Made by a program: the position numbers and the translations under genes. A model generated the notes under the pieces. That model did not search any database. It had not been told where the DNA came from and saw only the letters and a program-made list of their open reading frames with translations. DNA of 64,000 bases. It comes from Streptomyces longisporoflavus. GTDB taxonomy: Bacteria > Actinomycetota > Actinomycetes > Streptomycetales > Streptomycetaceae. Where the stretch lies: contig NZ_BMTR01000019.1 in NCBI RefSeq assembly GCF_014649775.1, positions 62,001 to 126,000 on the forward strand, given 5' to 3'. Below are positions 18,519-27,213 of the stretch, in pieces. Each line of letters starts with the position of its first letter. Position 1 is the first letter of the stretch.

Positions 18519-18915
18519 CGTTTCTCCTCGTGGGGGGGGGAGAGGCACATGGGGGGACTTGGTGCTTTGACCTGCGGATGTCGCGCGTGACCTGCGAATT
18601 CCGCGCGAACATCAGTGAACGTTGAATTGGCATGAACGCGGTAAGGCGCTCGGCTGGACTCTAGGAGGACTAGACCAGTGGGGTCAATGGTTCGGACCAA
18701 TTTCGCGCCTTGCCGGCGGCCGTCAGATATCTTTTGAGTAAGCGGTCGTTAACTAGTGACTGGCCGCCGCCGATCGGGCATACTCAACGCGCCACAGCCG
18801 CTGGTCACAGCACCTTCCGCGACCCGGAAGACACCGGCGGCCGAGGCGTGAGACACGGTGGCGCCGCACTACCCCGCGGGTCCGCCGCAGTGCCGAATGG
18901 GAGGATGCGATCGCC
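18519..18915. other. Divergent intergenic region, chitinase / acyl-CoA dehydrogenase
   Basis: These 397 bases hold the chitinase promoter (18658-18699) and the leader of the acyl-CoA dehydrogenase gene. An A+T-rich patch with GTTAACTAG (about 18748) may be part of the rightward promoter. No gene is seen. Confidence 0.6.
18658..18699 (-). promoter_or_regulatory. Chitinase promoter with two 12-bp direct repeats (DasR-type)
   Basis: Read leftward, TGGTCCGAACCA (18688-18699) and TGGTCTAGTCCT (18666-18677) are direct repeats 10 bases apart. The -35 TTGACC (18682-18687) and -10 TAGAGT (18658-18663) have an 18-bp spacer, and the second repeat fills that spacer. Such repeats resemble the dre sites bound by the GlcNAc-responsive repressor DasR. 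Binding itself is inferred. Confidence 0.75.
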
Positions 18916-20091
18916 ATGCCCGAGCGAACCTTGCAGCAGTCGGTGGACCGTCAGTTGCCCACGGACGAGGCGCGGGATCTGTTCTCGCTCGTTCGTGATC
19001 TCGTCCAGCGGGAGATAGCTCCCCGCGCGGCCGAGGAGGAGGACGCCGGGCGCTTTCCGCGCGAGGTCTTCACCCTCCTCTCCGATTCCGGACTCCTCGG
19101 GCTTCCGTACGCCTCCGAATTCGGCGGCGGCGACCAGCCGTACGAGGTCTATCTCCAGGTACTCGAAGAGCTCGCCGCGGCCCGGCTCACGGTCGGCCTC
19201 GGCGTCAGCGTGCACTCCCTGTCCTGCCACGCTCTCGCGGGCTACGGCACCAAGGAGCAGCAGGCCGAGCACCTCCCTGCGATGCTCGGCGGCGGACTGC
19301 TCGGGGCGTACTGCCTCTCCGAGCCCGCATCGGGGTCGGATGCCGCGTCCCTGCGGACGAAGGCGGTTCGGGAGGACGACAGCTGGGTGATCACGGGTAC
19401 GAAGGCGTGGATCACGCATGGCGGGGTCGCCGACTTCTACACGGTGCTCGCCCGCACCGGCGGCGAAGGCGCCCGCGGCATCTCCGCGTTCCTGGTGCCG
19501 GGCGACGCCGAAGGGCTGCACGCGGCGCAGCCCGAGAAGAAGATGGGCATGAAGGGCTCGCCCACCGCCCAGATCAACTTCGACGGGGTACGGGTCTCCG
19601 ACGCCCGCCGCATCGGCGAGGAGGGCCAGGGCTTCGCGATCGCCCTCTCCGCGCTCGACTCGGGGCGGCTCGGGATCGCGGCCTGCGCCATCGGCGTGGC
19701 GCAGGCGGCGCTGGACGAGGCGCTGCGCTATGCCACCGAGCGGCGGCAGTTCGGAAAGCCGATCGCGGACTTCCAGGGCCTTCGGTTCATGCTCGCGGAC
19801 ATGGCGACGCAGATCGAGGCGGGGCGGGCGCTCTACCTCTCCGCGGCGCGGCTGCGCGACGCGGGCAGGCCGTTCTCCAAGCAGGCGGCCATGGCGAAGC
19901 TGCTGTGCACGGACGCCGCGATGAAGGTGACGACGGACGCCGTGCAGGTCCTCGGCGGGTACGGCTACACCGCGGATTTCCCGGTGGAGCGCTTCATGCG
20001 CGAGGCGAAGGTGCTGCAGATCGTCGAGGGGACCAATCAGATCCAGCGGATGGTCATCGCCCGTCACCTCGCGGGTCCCGAGACGCGCTGA
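18916..20091 (+). CDS. Acyl-CoA dehydrogenase
   Basis: The 391-residue FAD enzyme introduces the alpha-beta double bond into an acyl-CoA. Signature 1 is YCLSEPASGSDAASL and signature 2 is RQFGKPIADFQGLRFMLADM. The catalytic base is E371 in QIVEGTNQIQR, the position seen in short/branched-chain dehydrogenases. Chain specificity cannot be decided. GGGAGGA lies upstream of the ATG. The 3' end overlaps the stop of a convergent small gene by 38 bases. Confidence 0.93.
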   Translation: MPERTLQQSVDRQLPTDEARDLFSLVRDLVQREIAPRAAEEEDAGRFPREVFTLLSDSGLLGLPYASEFGGGDQPYEVYLQVLEELAAARLTVGLGVSVHSLSCHALAGYGTKEQQAEHLPAMLGGGLLGAYCLSEPASGSDAASLRTKAVREDDSWVITGTKAWITHGGVADFYTVLARTGGEGARGISAFLVPGDAEGLHAAQPEKKMGMKGSPTAQINFDGVRVSDARRIGEEGQGFAIALSALDSGRLGIAACAIGVAQAALDEALRYATERRQFGKPIADFQGLRFMLADMATQIEAGRALYLSAARLRDAGRPFSKQAAMAKLLCTDAAMKVTTDAVQVLGGYGYTADFPVERFMREAKVLQIVEGTNQIQRMVIARHLAGPETR

Positions 20092-20401
20092 ACTGGCCGA
20101 GCCTGACCGTGGGCGCCGCGAGCCGCACCCACTCCGGGTCGTGGCGCCCCGGCAGGGTCCTGCCCCGCTCGGCCCAGTTGCGGATGAGGGCGCGGTAGAT
20201 CGGCGGATCGAGGTGGTGCGGCGGCTGGGGCTGGGGCGGCTGTTGCGGCTGCTGGGCGTACTGCGGCGGCTGGGGGCGCGGAGGCTGCGGGGGGTGTTGG
20301 GGAACCGATTCTGCGGCGGCGGGCGGGGGAGCCGTCAGGAGAGTGCGCCTGCGTCGGCCGGTCGACGGGTACGCCATGGGCATCGGCGTGGATGTGCTCA
20401 T
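20054..20401 (-). CDS. Small Pro/Gln-rich hypothetical protein
   Basis: This is a 115-residue protein. Residues about 35-65 are a Pro/Gln tract, and the compact C-terminal part includes DPPIYRALIRNWAERGRTLP and GRHDPEWVRLA. I do not know a named family. The ordered C-terminus, which overlaps the acyl-CoA dehydrogenase 3' end, looks like a short protein-binding or regulatory domain. The true start could be any of several ATGs in the first ten codons. Confidence 0.5.
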   Translation of the reverse strand: MSTSTPMPMAYPSTGRRRRTLLTAPPPAAAESVPQHPPQPPRPQPPQYAQQPQQPPQPQPPHHLDPPIYRALIRNWAERGRTLPGRHDPEWVRLAAPTVRLGQFSASRDPRGDGR

Positions 20402-20736
20402 ACAGGGCCAACGCCCGCCGCGGGGGACAGGTCACCGCCCGTCGCATTCGACCGTGCGTTCGCGGCGTGCCGCGGGGCGGCTGCGGGGGCGCCTTGCTGG
20501 GCGGCGCTGGGCCCTGCTTGACGCCGCGGGCCCGGCGCCTCGGTGGCCCGCACTGAACGGGCGGTGCGCGCTGAACGGGCGGTGCGCACTGAACCGGCGG
20601 CCGGTCCGCGCCGAACCGACGCCTCCGTGAACGCGAGCCGCGCCCCCGTGAACCCGCCCCAGCACGTCTCTGGCTCCGCCGCCCTGGCTGACGTACCGTC
20701 AACTCGCCAACCGGCCTGCGTACAGGGAGGTTTGAC
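20402..20736. other. Intergenic region with an 18-bp repeat
   Basis: No convincing gene lies in these 335 bases, though open frames extend leftward on the minus strand. An 18-bp repeat occupies 20551-20602. The promoter of the lipocalin-like gene should lie at the right end. Confidence 0.5.
20551..20602. repeat. 18-bp tandem repeat, about 2.8 copies
   Basis: CACTGAACGGGCGGTGCG (20551-20568) is followed by a copy with one change (20569-20586) and a partial third copy from 20587. In the minus-strand reading it would encode a repeated PPVQxA motif, but no gene is supported there. Confidence 0.85.
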
Positions 20737-21864
20737 GTGGCAGACGACCGTCCCGTCCCGCTCGACGAGTACCCGATCCATCAGGTGCCGCTGTCCATGA
20801 AGCAGGTCGCGACGGGCGACCGCAACGCCTACGACCGCTGCATCTTCCACCTCTTCGACCACGAGGGGCGATCCCTCCTCATCCTCGGGCTCGGCGTCTA
20901 CCCGAACGTCGGTGTGATCGACGCGTACGCCACCCTGCGCAGGGGAGATACGCTCCACGCCGTACGCGCGTCGGACGCACTCGGCGACGACCGGATGAAC
21001 CTCTCCGTAGGCCCGCTGACGATCACCGTCGAGGAGCCGTTGCGGCGGCTGCGCCTGAAATGCGCCGCCGATCCCGACGACCCGGGCTCCCTCTCGTACG
21101 ACATCACGTGGACCGCGTCCTTCCCCGGGCTCTGGGAGCCGCACCACATCCAGCGGCGCGGCGACCGGCTCTCCCTCGAAGGGCGCCGCTTCGTCCAGGC
21201 GGGCGGCTGCACCGGAGTCATCCGTGTCGGCGGCGAAGACATACCGGTGACGGCGGGGGAGTGGACCGCGACGCGCGACCGCAGCTGGGGCGTACGGCCC
21301 ATCCCCGGCGAGGAACGCGGGCGTCTTGAGGAGGAGTTCGGCACCGAGGGCTTCCACTGGATCTGGAGCCCGGTGCGCTTCGACGACCGCTTCCTGATGG
21401 TGATCGCCCAGGAGGACGCGGACGGCTACCGCACCCTGAACGAGGCGACGCTCGTCCGGCACGGCGCGCGCGACCGCCAACTCGGCTGGCCGCAGGCCGA
21501 CATCACCTACCGCTCCGGCACCCGCCACCCCGAGCGCGCCGTCATCCACCTCACCGACCCCGACGACCGCAAGCCCATGGAACTCGGCGTCGAAGTCCTC
21601 GCCTCGCTGCCGCTGGCCGTGGGCGCCGGATACCCGCCCGCGGACGACTGGCAGCACGGCACCTGGCGGGGGCGCGGCTGGACCGACCGCCGCGCGTACG
21701 ACCTGTCGGACCCGGCTGCGCACCCGATGGCCGCGTACGGCGTCATCGACCACGCCGCCCGTTTCACCCTCGACGGGCGGACGGGGTACGGGATTTTCGA
21801 GCACGGCAGCTTCGGCCGTCACGACCCGAGCGGCTTCACCGGCTTCGACTCGGTCGCGCCCTGA
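20737..21864 (+). CDS. Lipocalin-superfamily (CrtC/AttH-like) hypothetical protein
   Basis: The 375-residue protein looks like two beta-rich lobes of the CrtC/AttH type found in actinobacteria, with motifs such as LEGRRFVQAGGCTG, DRSWGVRP and HWIWSPVRFDDRF. The fold resemblance is from memory and no catalytic residue can be named. The GTG start has GGAGG about 8 bases upstream. The next gene, 40 bases on, is a phosphotransferase-family protein. This pairing suggests a shared substrate, perhaps a lipid or acyl compound, but that is inference. Confidence 0.6.
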   Translation: MADDRPVPLDEYPIHQVPLSMKQVATGDRNAYDRCIFHLFDHEGRSLLILGLGVYPNVGVIDAYATLRRGDTLHAVRASDALGDDRMNLSVGPLTITVEEPLRRLRLKCAADPDDPGSLSYDITWTASFPGLWEPHHIQRRGDRLSLEGRRFVQAGGCTGVIRVGGEDIPVTAGEWTATRDRSWGVRPIPGEERGRLEEEFGTEGFHWIWSPVRFDDRFLMVIAQEDADGYRTLNEATLVRHGARDRQLGWPQADITYRSGTRHPERAVIHLTDPDDRKPMELGVEVLASLPLAVGAGYPPADDWQHGTWRGRGWTDRRAYDLSDPAAHPMAAYGVIDHAARFTLDGRTGYGIFEHGSFGRHDPSGFTGFDSVAP

Positions 21865-21904
21865 GATCCAGCCGTCGAACGCAACCGTCGAAAGGAGCCC
21901 GGCG

Positions 21905-22996
21905 ATGGCAACGGCACCGCGTCCCCGCACCAGCACCCGCGACCCGGAGGAACTCGCCCGCAGGCTCACGGCCTGGCTCGGCGTGCGACTGCCCGGCGCC
22001 AAGGCCACCGGCGTGCGGGTCCCCGAGTCCAACGGCATGTCGAGCGAGACCCTGCTCTTCGACGTCGAGCACCCCGAACCCCCGCTGCGTGCCTACGCGT
22101 TACGCCTGGCCGCGGACCCGGCCGCGTACACGATCTTCCCGGTCTACGACCTGCCCCGCCAGCACCGCACGATGCGGCTCGTCGCCGAGCACACGGACCT
22201 GCCCGTGCCGCGCGTGCTGTGGCTGGAGGAGGACCCGGGACCGCTCGGGGCGCCCTTCTTCGTCATGGAGCGGGTCGAGGGGCGCGTGCCGCCTGACGTC
22301 ATGCCCTATACGTACGAGGGGAATTGGCTCCACTCGGCGAGCGACGCCGAACGCGCGCACCTGGAGGAGGCGTCGATCGGCCTGATCGCCCGTCTGCACG
22401 ACCAAGTGCCCGTCGGCGAAGCCGCGTTCCTGGCTCTGCCGGGTGAAGGCAGCGCGTTGCGCCGCCATGTGACCGCCCAACGCTCCTACTACGAGTGGGT
22501 GGTCGACGGACTGCCCCGTTCGCCGCTCATCGAGAGCGCCTTCGAGCGGCTCGAGGAGCGGTGGCCGGCGGACGCGGGCGAGACCGTCCTCAACTGGGGC
22601 GACGCGCGCATCGGCAACGTCATCTACGACGGCTTCGAACCCGCGGCCGTCCTTGACTGGGAGATGGCGGCGCTCGCACCCCGCGAGGTCGACCTCGGCT
22701 GGATGGTCTACCTGCACCGCTTCTTCCAGGACCTGACGGTCGGCTTCGGGCAGCCGGGCCTGCCGGAGTTCCTGAAACGCGAGCGCATCGAGGAGAGTTA
22801 CGCGCGGCTCACCGGCCACACGCCGCGTTCCATGGACTTCCACACCCTGTACGCGGCGCTGCGGCACGCGATCGTCATGCTGCGCGTCGCCTACCGGCAG
22901 GTGCACTTCGGCGAGGCCGCGGTCCCCGAGGACCCGGACACGCTGATCCTGCACCACGCCAGCCTGGCGGCCATGGTGCAGGGCAGCTACTGGTAG
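21905..22996 (+). CDS. Phosphotransferase (APH/ACAD10-like) with a TTA codon
   Basis: The 363-residue protein has the aminoglycoside-phosphotransferase fold. It shows the catalytic-loop variant NWGDARIGNV and the metal-binding VLDWEMAALAPREVDLGW. The closest known group is the ACAD10/11-like kinases that act on hydroxyacyl-CoAs rather than antibiotics. Codon 66 (22100-22102) is TTA, the only in-frame TTA I found in the window, so full translation should need the bldA tRNA. It is co-directional with the lipocalin-like gene. Its stop lies 3 bases from the stop of a convergent gene. Confidence 0.82.
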   Translation: MATAPRPRTSTRDPEELARRLTAWLGVRLPGAKATGVRVPESNGMSSETLLFDVEHPEPPLRAYALRLAADPAAYTIFPVYDLPRQHRTMRLVAEHTDLPVPRVLWLEEDPGPLGAPFFVMERVEGRVPPDVMPYTYEGNWLHSASDAERAHLEEASIGLIARLHDQVPVGEAAFLALPGEGSALRRHVTAQRSYYEWVVDGLPRSPLIESAFERLEERWPADAGETVLNWGDARIGNVIYDGFEPAAVLDWEMAALAPREVDLGWMVYLHRFFQDLTVGFGQPGLPEFLKRERIEESYARLTGHTPRSMDFHTLYAALRHAIVMLRVAYRQVHFGEAAVPEDPDTLILHHASLAAMVQGSYW

Positions 22997-22999
22997 GCG

Positions 23000-23443
23000 T
23001 CAGGCCGCGGAGCGCCGGTCCTGCGGGGCCGGGCGCAGCGGGCGCGAGCCCTGGCCGCCGACGTGCGAGAAGGGCTGTGTCCGCCAGTCGAGGCCCTGAG
23101 GGAGCGTCAGGAGCAGGCCCATGTCCTGCTCCTGAGCCTCCATCGTCTCGTCCGCGGGCTCCGCTTCGGCCGCGGCGCGGCCCGTGCCCGCACACACCGT
23201 GAGCCCGAACGGGTCCCACCGCGTGGCGCACAGCGCGTGCTCGGGCAGGACGTCCTCGTCGGCCAGGAGCGCGATCGGCTGCGCGCAGTCGGGGCACGTC
23301 ACGCGGTACATCTCGAAGGTGTCGTACGCGTCGAACTCGGTCTCGACCGGTTCGACGCCCTCCGATACGGAGGTCGACGCGACTTCGTCGGAGCGCTGCT
23401 GCTTGCTTCGGGCAGAGCGACCGGGGCGCTTCAGATTCTGCAT
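23000..23443 (-). CDS. Hypothetical protein with a putative zinc-ribbon segment
   Basis: The 147-residue protein opens with a basic tail (MQNLKRPGRSARSKQQR), then an acidic stretch. A cysteine pattern follows in VTCPDCAQPIALLADEDV and HALCATRWDPFGLTVC, which could bind a metal. The family is not recognised. ATG 23443 follows GGGGGAG; the longer open frame to 23551 lacks a ribosome site. It is divergent from the Lrp regulator, with 199 bases between. Confidence 0.7.
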   Translation of the reverse strand: MQNLKRPGRSARSKQQRSDEVASTSVSEGVEPVETEFDAYDTFEMYRVTCPDCAQPIALLADEDVLPEHALCATRWDPFGLTVCAGTGRAAAEAEPADETMEAQEQDMGLLLTLPQGLDWRTQPFSHVGGQGSRPLRPAPQDRRSAA

Positions 23444-23597
23444 GGGATTCTCCCCCTTGGGTGGGCCGAGAAGGCGCTGCGGCCTCGACCACAGCAAGCA
23501 CTTCCCGTCCCGTCGTAGAGGTAATCGTGGCATCCCTTTGGACACGGTCACAGGTATGTGGCGTTCGTCACATGCCCCGAGAAGATGCCGCCGCGGT

Positions 23598-23636
23598 CCC
23601 TACAGGTATCCGGAGGGATCAAGAGCCCTGTAGGTT
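23598..23636 (+). promoter_or_regulatory. Lrp-gene promoter with inverted repeat; leaderless start
   Basis: CCTACAGG (23599-23606) and CCTGTAGG (23627-23634) form an 8-bp inverted repeat. The right arm overlaps a -10-like TAGGTT (23631-23636) that ends 6 bases before the ATG at 23643. That spacing fits a leaderless mRNA and autoregulation by the Lrp protein. Confidence 0.5.
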
Positions 23637-23642
23637 CAGCGC

Positions 23643-24083
23643 ATGGAGGAGCTGGACCGACAAATCGTGCAGCTGCTCGTCAAGGACGGGCGGATGAGCT
23701 ACACCGACCTGGGCAAGGCCACGGGCCTGTCCACATCGGCCGTGCACCAGCGTGTGCGCCGCCTCGAGCAGCGCGGCGTCATCCGCGGGTACGCCGCCGT
23801 CGTGGACCCGGAGGCCGTGGGCCTGCCGCTCACGGCGTTCATCTCGGTGAAACCGTTCGACCCCAGCGCACCCGACGACATCGCCGAACGCCTCGCGGGC
23901 GTCCCGGAGATCGAGGCGTGCCACAGCGTGGCGGGCGACGAGAACTACATCCTCAAGGTGCGCGTCGCGACACCCCTGGAGCTCGAACACCTGCTGAGCC
24001 GCCTGCGCGCACTGGCCGGCGTCTCCACGCGGACGACGGTCGTGCTCTCCACGCCGTACGAGGCCAGGCCCCCGCAGGTCTGA
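23643..24083 (+). CDS. Lrp/AsnC family regulator
   Basis: The 146-residue protein has the Lrp winged helix (MEELDRQIVQLLVKDGRMSY, then STSAVHQRVRRLEQRGVI). A C-terminal RAM amino-acid-binding domain follows (GVPEIEACHSVAGDENYILK). It probably senses an amino acid or a related effector. The downstream amidohydrolase, 72 bases away on the same strand, is the likeliest linked gene. No Shine-Dalgarno sequence lies next to the ATG. Confidence 0.92.
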   Translation: MEELDRQIVQLLVKDGRMSYTDLGKATGLSTSAVHQRVRRLEQRGVIRGYAAVVDPEAVGLPLTAFISVKPFDPSAPDDIAERLAGVPEIEACHSVAGDENYILKVRVATPLELEHLLSRLRALAGVSTRTTVVLSTPYEARPPQV

Positions 24084-24155
24084 CGCGGCCCGCGGACGGG
24101 CCGTCGCGGCGCCCCCTGCGCGGGCTCCGCGCCGGGGAGGGGCGAGACTGGTCCC

Positions 24156-25799
24156 ATGAGCGAGAGCACCACCCCCCAGAACGGCCCACAGGGCCACCGC
24201 ACCGTGCTGCTGCGCGGCGGCGACGTCCACAGCCCCGCAGATCCGTTCGCCACGGCGATGGTCGTCGAACGCGGGCACGTCGCCTGGGTGGGATCCGAGG
24301 GCGCGGCCGACGCGTTCGCCGACGGCGTCGACGAGGTCGTCGACCTCGACGGAGCGCTCGTCACCCCGGCGTTCACCGATGCGCACGTGCACACCACGGC
24401 GACCGGACTCGCCCTGACGGGACTCGATCTGACGCGTGCGCGCTCCCTCGGCGAGGCACTCGCCCTCGTACGCGAACACACCGCCGCCCGGCCGCACGAC
24501 CGCGTTCTCCTCGGCCACGGCTGGGACGCCGCCCGCTGGAGCGACGGCCGGCCGCCCACGCGCACGGAACTCGACGAGGCGGCCGGCGGCCGTCCCCTCT
24601 ACCTCTCCCGCATCGACGTCCACTCGGCCGTCGTCACCACCGCGCTGCTCGACCTCGTCCCCGGCATCACCGGGCGCACCGGCTTCCACGCGGACGCGCC
24701 GCTGACCGCCGACGCCCACCACGCGGTGCGCGCCGCCGCCCTCGGCGCCCTCACCCCGCAGCAGCGCACCGAGGCCCAGCGCGCCGCGCTGCGGCACGCC
24801 GCGTCCCTCGGCATCGGCTCCGTGCACGAGTGCGCGGGGCCCGACATCTCCGGCGAGGACGACCTCACCGGGCTCCTCCGTCTCGCCGCCGACGAGGCCG
24901 GGCCGCGCGTCGTCGGCTACTGGGCGCAGCACGGTGAGGAAGGCATCGCCCGTGCAAAGGAACTGGGTGCGCTCGGCGCCGCCGGCGACCTCTTCGTGGA
25001 CGGCGCCCTCGGCTCGCACACCGCCTGTCTGCACGCGCCGTACGCCGACTCCGGCCACACCGGCACCGCCTATCTGGACGCCGCCGCCGTCGCCGCGCAC
25101 GTCGTCGCCTGCACCGAGGCCGGAATCCAGGCGGGCTTCCACGCCATCGGGGACGCCGCGGTGAGCGCGGTCGTCGAGGGCATCCGGGCGGCCGCCGAGA
25201 AGGTGGGCCTGCCCCGTGTCCGCGCCGCGAGGCACCGCGTCGAGCACGCCGAGATGCTCACCCCGGAAACCATCGCCGCCTTCGCCGAACTGGGCCTCAC
25301 CGCCTCCGTGCAGCCCGCCTTCGACGCCCTGTGGGGCGGCGACGAGGGCATGTACGCCCAGCGCCTTGGCGCCGAGCGGGCCCGCACCCTCAACCCGTAC
25401 GCGGCCCTCCTGCGCACCGGCGTCCCGCTCGCCTTCGGCTCCGACAGCCCCGTCACCCCGCTGGATCCCTGGGGCACCGTGCGTGCCGCCGCTTTCCACC
25501 AGAACCTGGAGCACCGGGTGTCGGTGCGGGCCGCGTTCACCGCGCACACCCGCGGCGGCTGGCGGGCCATCGGCCGGGACGACGCGGGCGTCCTGGTGCC
25601 GGGGGCGCCCGCCGACTACGCCGTCTGGCGGACCGCGGAACTCGTGGTCCAGGCCCCGGACGACCGGGTCGCGCGCTGGTCGACCGATCCGCGCTCCGGC
25701 ACGCCCGGGCTGCCCGATCTCACGCCGGGCGCCGAACTCCCCGTCTGCCTGCGCACGGTGGTCTTCGGACAGCCGGTCTTCGTACGGCCGGACGAGTGA
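24156..25799 (+). CDS. Amidohydrolase family protein, YtcJ-like
   Basis: The 547-residue metal-dependent hydrolase has the metal-binding HxH in DAHVHTTATG, a mid-protein GSVHECAGPDISG segment and the late FGSDSPVTPLDPWG. The conserved order matches the YtcJ/AdeC-like amidohydrolases annotated as predicted N-acyl or formamide hydrolases. No signal peptide is present, so it is cytoplasmic. Substrate is unknown. It follows the Lrp gene and may be controlled by it. Confidence 0.85.
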   Translation: MSESTTPQNGPQGHRTVLLRGGDVHSPADPFATAMVVERGHVAWVGSEGAADAFADGVDEVVDLDGALVTPAFTDAHVHTTATGLALTGLDLTRARSLGEALALVREHTAARPHDRVLLGHGWDAARWSDGRPPTRTELDEAAGGRPLYLSRIDVHSAVVTTALLDLVPGITGRTGFHADAPLTADAHHAVRAAALGALTPQQRTEAQRAALRHAASLGIGSVHECAGPDISGEDDLTGLLRLAADEAGPRVVGYWAQHGEEGIARAKELGALGAAGDLFVDGALGSHTACLHAPYADSGHTGTAYLDAAAVAAHVVACTEAGIQAGFHAIGDAAVSAVVEGIRAAAEKVGLPRVRAARHRVEHAEMLTPETIAAFAELGLTASVQPAFDALWGGDEGMYAQRLGAERARTLNPYAALLRTGVPLAFGSDSPVTPLDPWGTVRAAAFHQNLEHRVSVRAAFTAHTRGGWRAIGRDDAGVLVPGAPADYAVWRTAELVVQAPDDRVARWSTDPRSGTPGLPDLTPGAELPVCLRTVVFGQPVFVRPDE

Positions 25800-26288
25800 T
25801 GTCCCGGCGGTGCGTACCGCCGATCGCGGCCCGTTGGCGCGTCGCACGACCTGCGTCTCCTCGGCACTGACCTGGCTGTCTTCGGGATCGCCCCAGGTCA
25901 AAGGGGTATTGACAGAACGCCGCCGTGGGCCGGTAGGTTCGGCCGGGTCCACCAAAGGACGTCCGACCGGAGAATCTCCACGCAGCCGTCGAACGCCGCT
26001 GGGCCATGGGCGGTGTGCCGCACCGGCGCACCACCACTGGGAGCCAGGTCCAGCGCCCGCGCCGCGGACGCGAGGGAACGTTCCACCGGGCCGGCAGGTG
26101 TGACCCGGGTGGGGCCCGGACGCTCAGTAGACAACGGCTCTCGGTCGACCCGCAGCCAGCGGGCCCCAGGTCGGCCCGAAGGGCGCCGGGCCCCGACCCG
26201 CAGTACCCCCCTCGACAGCCCGTGCCGTCGTGGCCGTGCACGGCGCGGCCATTATGGTGGTCCTCTGCGTACGAACGAAGGGGCAGTA
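25800..26288. other. Long intergenic leader before ppm1
   Basis: No gene is supported in these 489 bases. A good vegetative-type promoter lies at 25909-25939, about 350 bases before the ppm1 start. Either ppm1 has a long 5' leader, or this promoter drives a small RNA with a nearer promoter serving ppm1. Confidence 0.5.
25909..25939 (+). promoter_or_regulatory. Candidate promoter TTGACA / TAGGTT
   Basis: TTGACA (25909-25914) and TAGGTT (25934-25939) are 19 bp apart, slightly wide for HrdB. It is the best -35 match I saw in the window's intergenic DNA. Confidence 0.5.
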
Positions 26289-27128
26289 GTGAACGACGGC
26301 GGTGGGGTCTCCGGAACCGGAGACCAGGGGAGGCAGTTCGGCCCGCTCGGCATGGCCTTGGTGATCATTCCGACCTACAACGAGGCGGAGAACATCCAGT
26401 CCATCGTCGGCCGTGTCCGCGTGGCCGTGCCCGAGGCGCACATCCTCGTCGCCGACGACAACAGCCCCGACGGCACCGGCAAGATCGCCGATGAGCTCGC
26501 GGCCGACGACGAGCATGTCCACGTACTGCACCGCAAGGGCAAGGAAGGCCTGGGCGCGGCCTATCTCGCGGGCTTCCAGTGGGGCCTGGACCACGACTAC
26601 GGCGTGCTCGTGGAGATGGACGCCGACGGCTCCCACCAGCCCGAGGAACTGCCCAGGCTGCTCACCGCGCTCAAGGGCGCCGACCTCGTGCTCGGCTCGC
26701 GCTGGGTGCCGGGCGGGCGGATCGTGAACTGGCCCAAGTACCGCGAGATGATCTCCCGCGGCGGCAGTACGTACTCCCGGCTGATGCTCGACGTGCCGAT
26801 CCGTGACGTCACGGGCGGCTACCGCGCCTTCCGCCGCGAGACCCTGCAAGGCATCGGCCTCAGCGAGGTCGCCTCGCAGGGCTACTGCTTCCAGGTCGAC
26901 CTCGCGCGCCGGGCGATCAAGTCGGGCTACCACGTCGTCGAGGTGCCGATCACCTTCGTCGAGCGGGAGCTCGGTGACAGCAAGATGAGCCAGGACATCG
27001 TCGCCGAGGCGCTGTGGCGTGTCACGGCGTGGGGTGTGGGGGAGCGTGTGGGCCGCGTGGGCCGCGTGCTGGGCCGCAAGGACGCCGCGGGAGCGCAGGA
27101 GCCTCCCAGGGCTCCCGGGACGCCCTGA
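26289..27128 (+). CDS. ppm1: Polyprenol monophosphomannose synthase
   Basis: This GT2 enzyme transfers mannose from GDP-mannose to polyprenyl phosphate, the donor for protein O-mannosylation. The 279 residues have the nucleotide-binding start VIIPTYNEAENIQSIV, the metal motif around DDNSPDGT and EMDADGSHQPEELP, and VTGGYRAFRRETL. It is a stand-alone catalytic domain, unlike the mycobacterial Lnt-Ppm1 fusion. In S. coelicolor the equivalent gene, SCO1423, is needed for phiC31 infection. GTG 26289 is chosen for its AAGGGG site; an upstream in-frame stretch is non-coding. Confidence 0.92.
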   Translation: MNDGGGVSGTGDQGRQFGPLGMALVIIPTYNEAENIQSIVGRVRVAVPEAHILVADDNSPDGTGKIADELAADDEHVHVLHRKGKEGLGAAYLAGFQWGLDHDYGVLVEMDADGSHQPEELPRLLTALKGADLVLGSRWVPGGRIVNWPKYREMISRGGSTYSRLMLDVPIRDVTGGYRAFRRETLQGIGLSEVASQGYCFQVDLARRAIKSGYHVVEVPITFVERELGDSKMSQDIVAEALWRVTAWGVGERVGRVGRVLGRKDAAGAQEPPRAPGTP

Positions 27129-27213
27129 CCTCTCCGGTCGCCTCCGTCGCGTCGGCTGCTTGTCGATCAACCCCTTTATGCCGGTCTGAGCCGGGCCCAG
27201 GCACACTGGAGCC

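Noticed and set aside
21905-22996. Aminoglycoside resistance gene
   Set aside because: The catalytic loop (NWGDARIGN) and context match ACAD10-like kinases, not antibiotic phosphotransferases.
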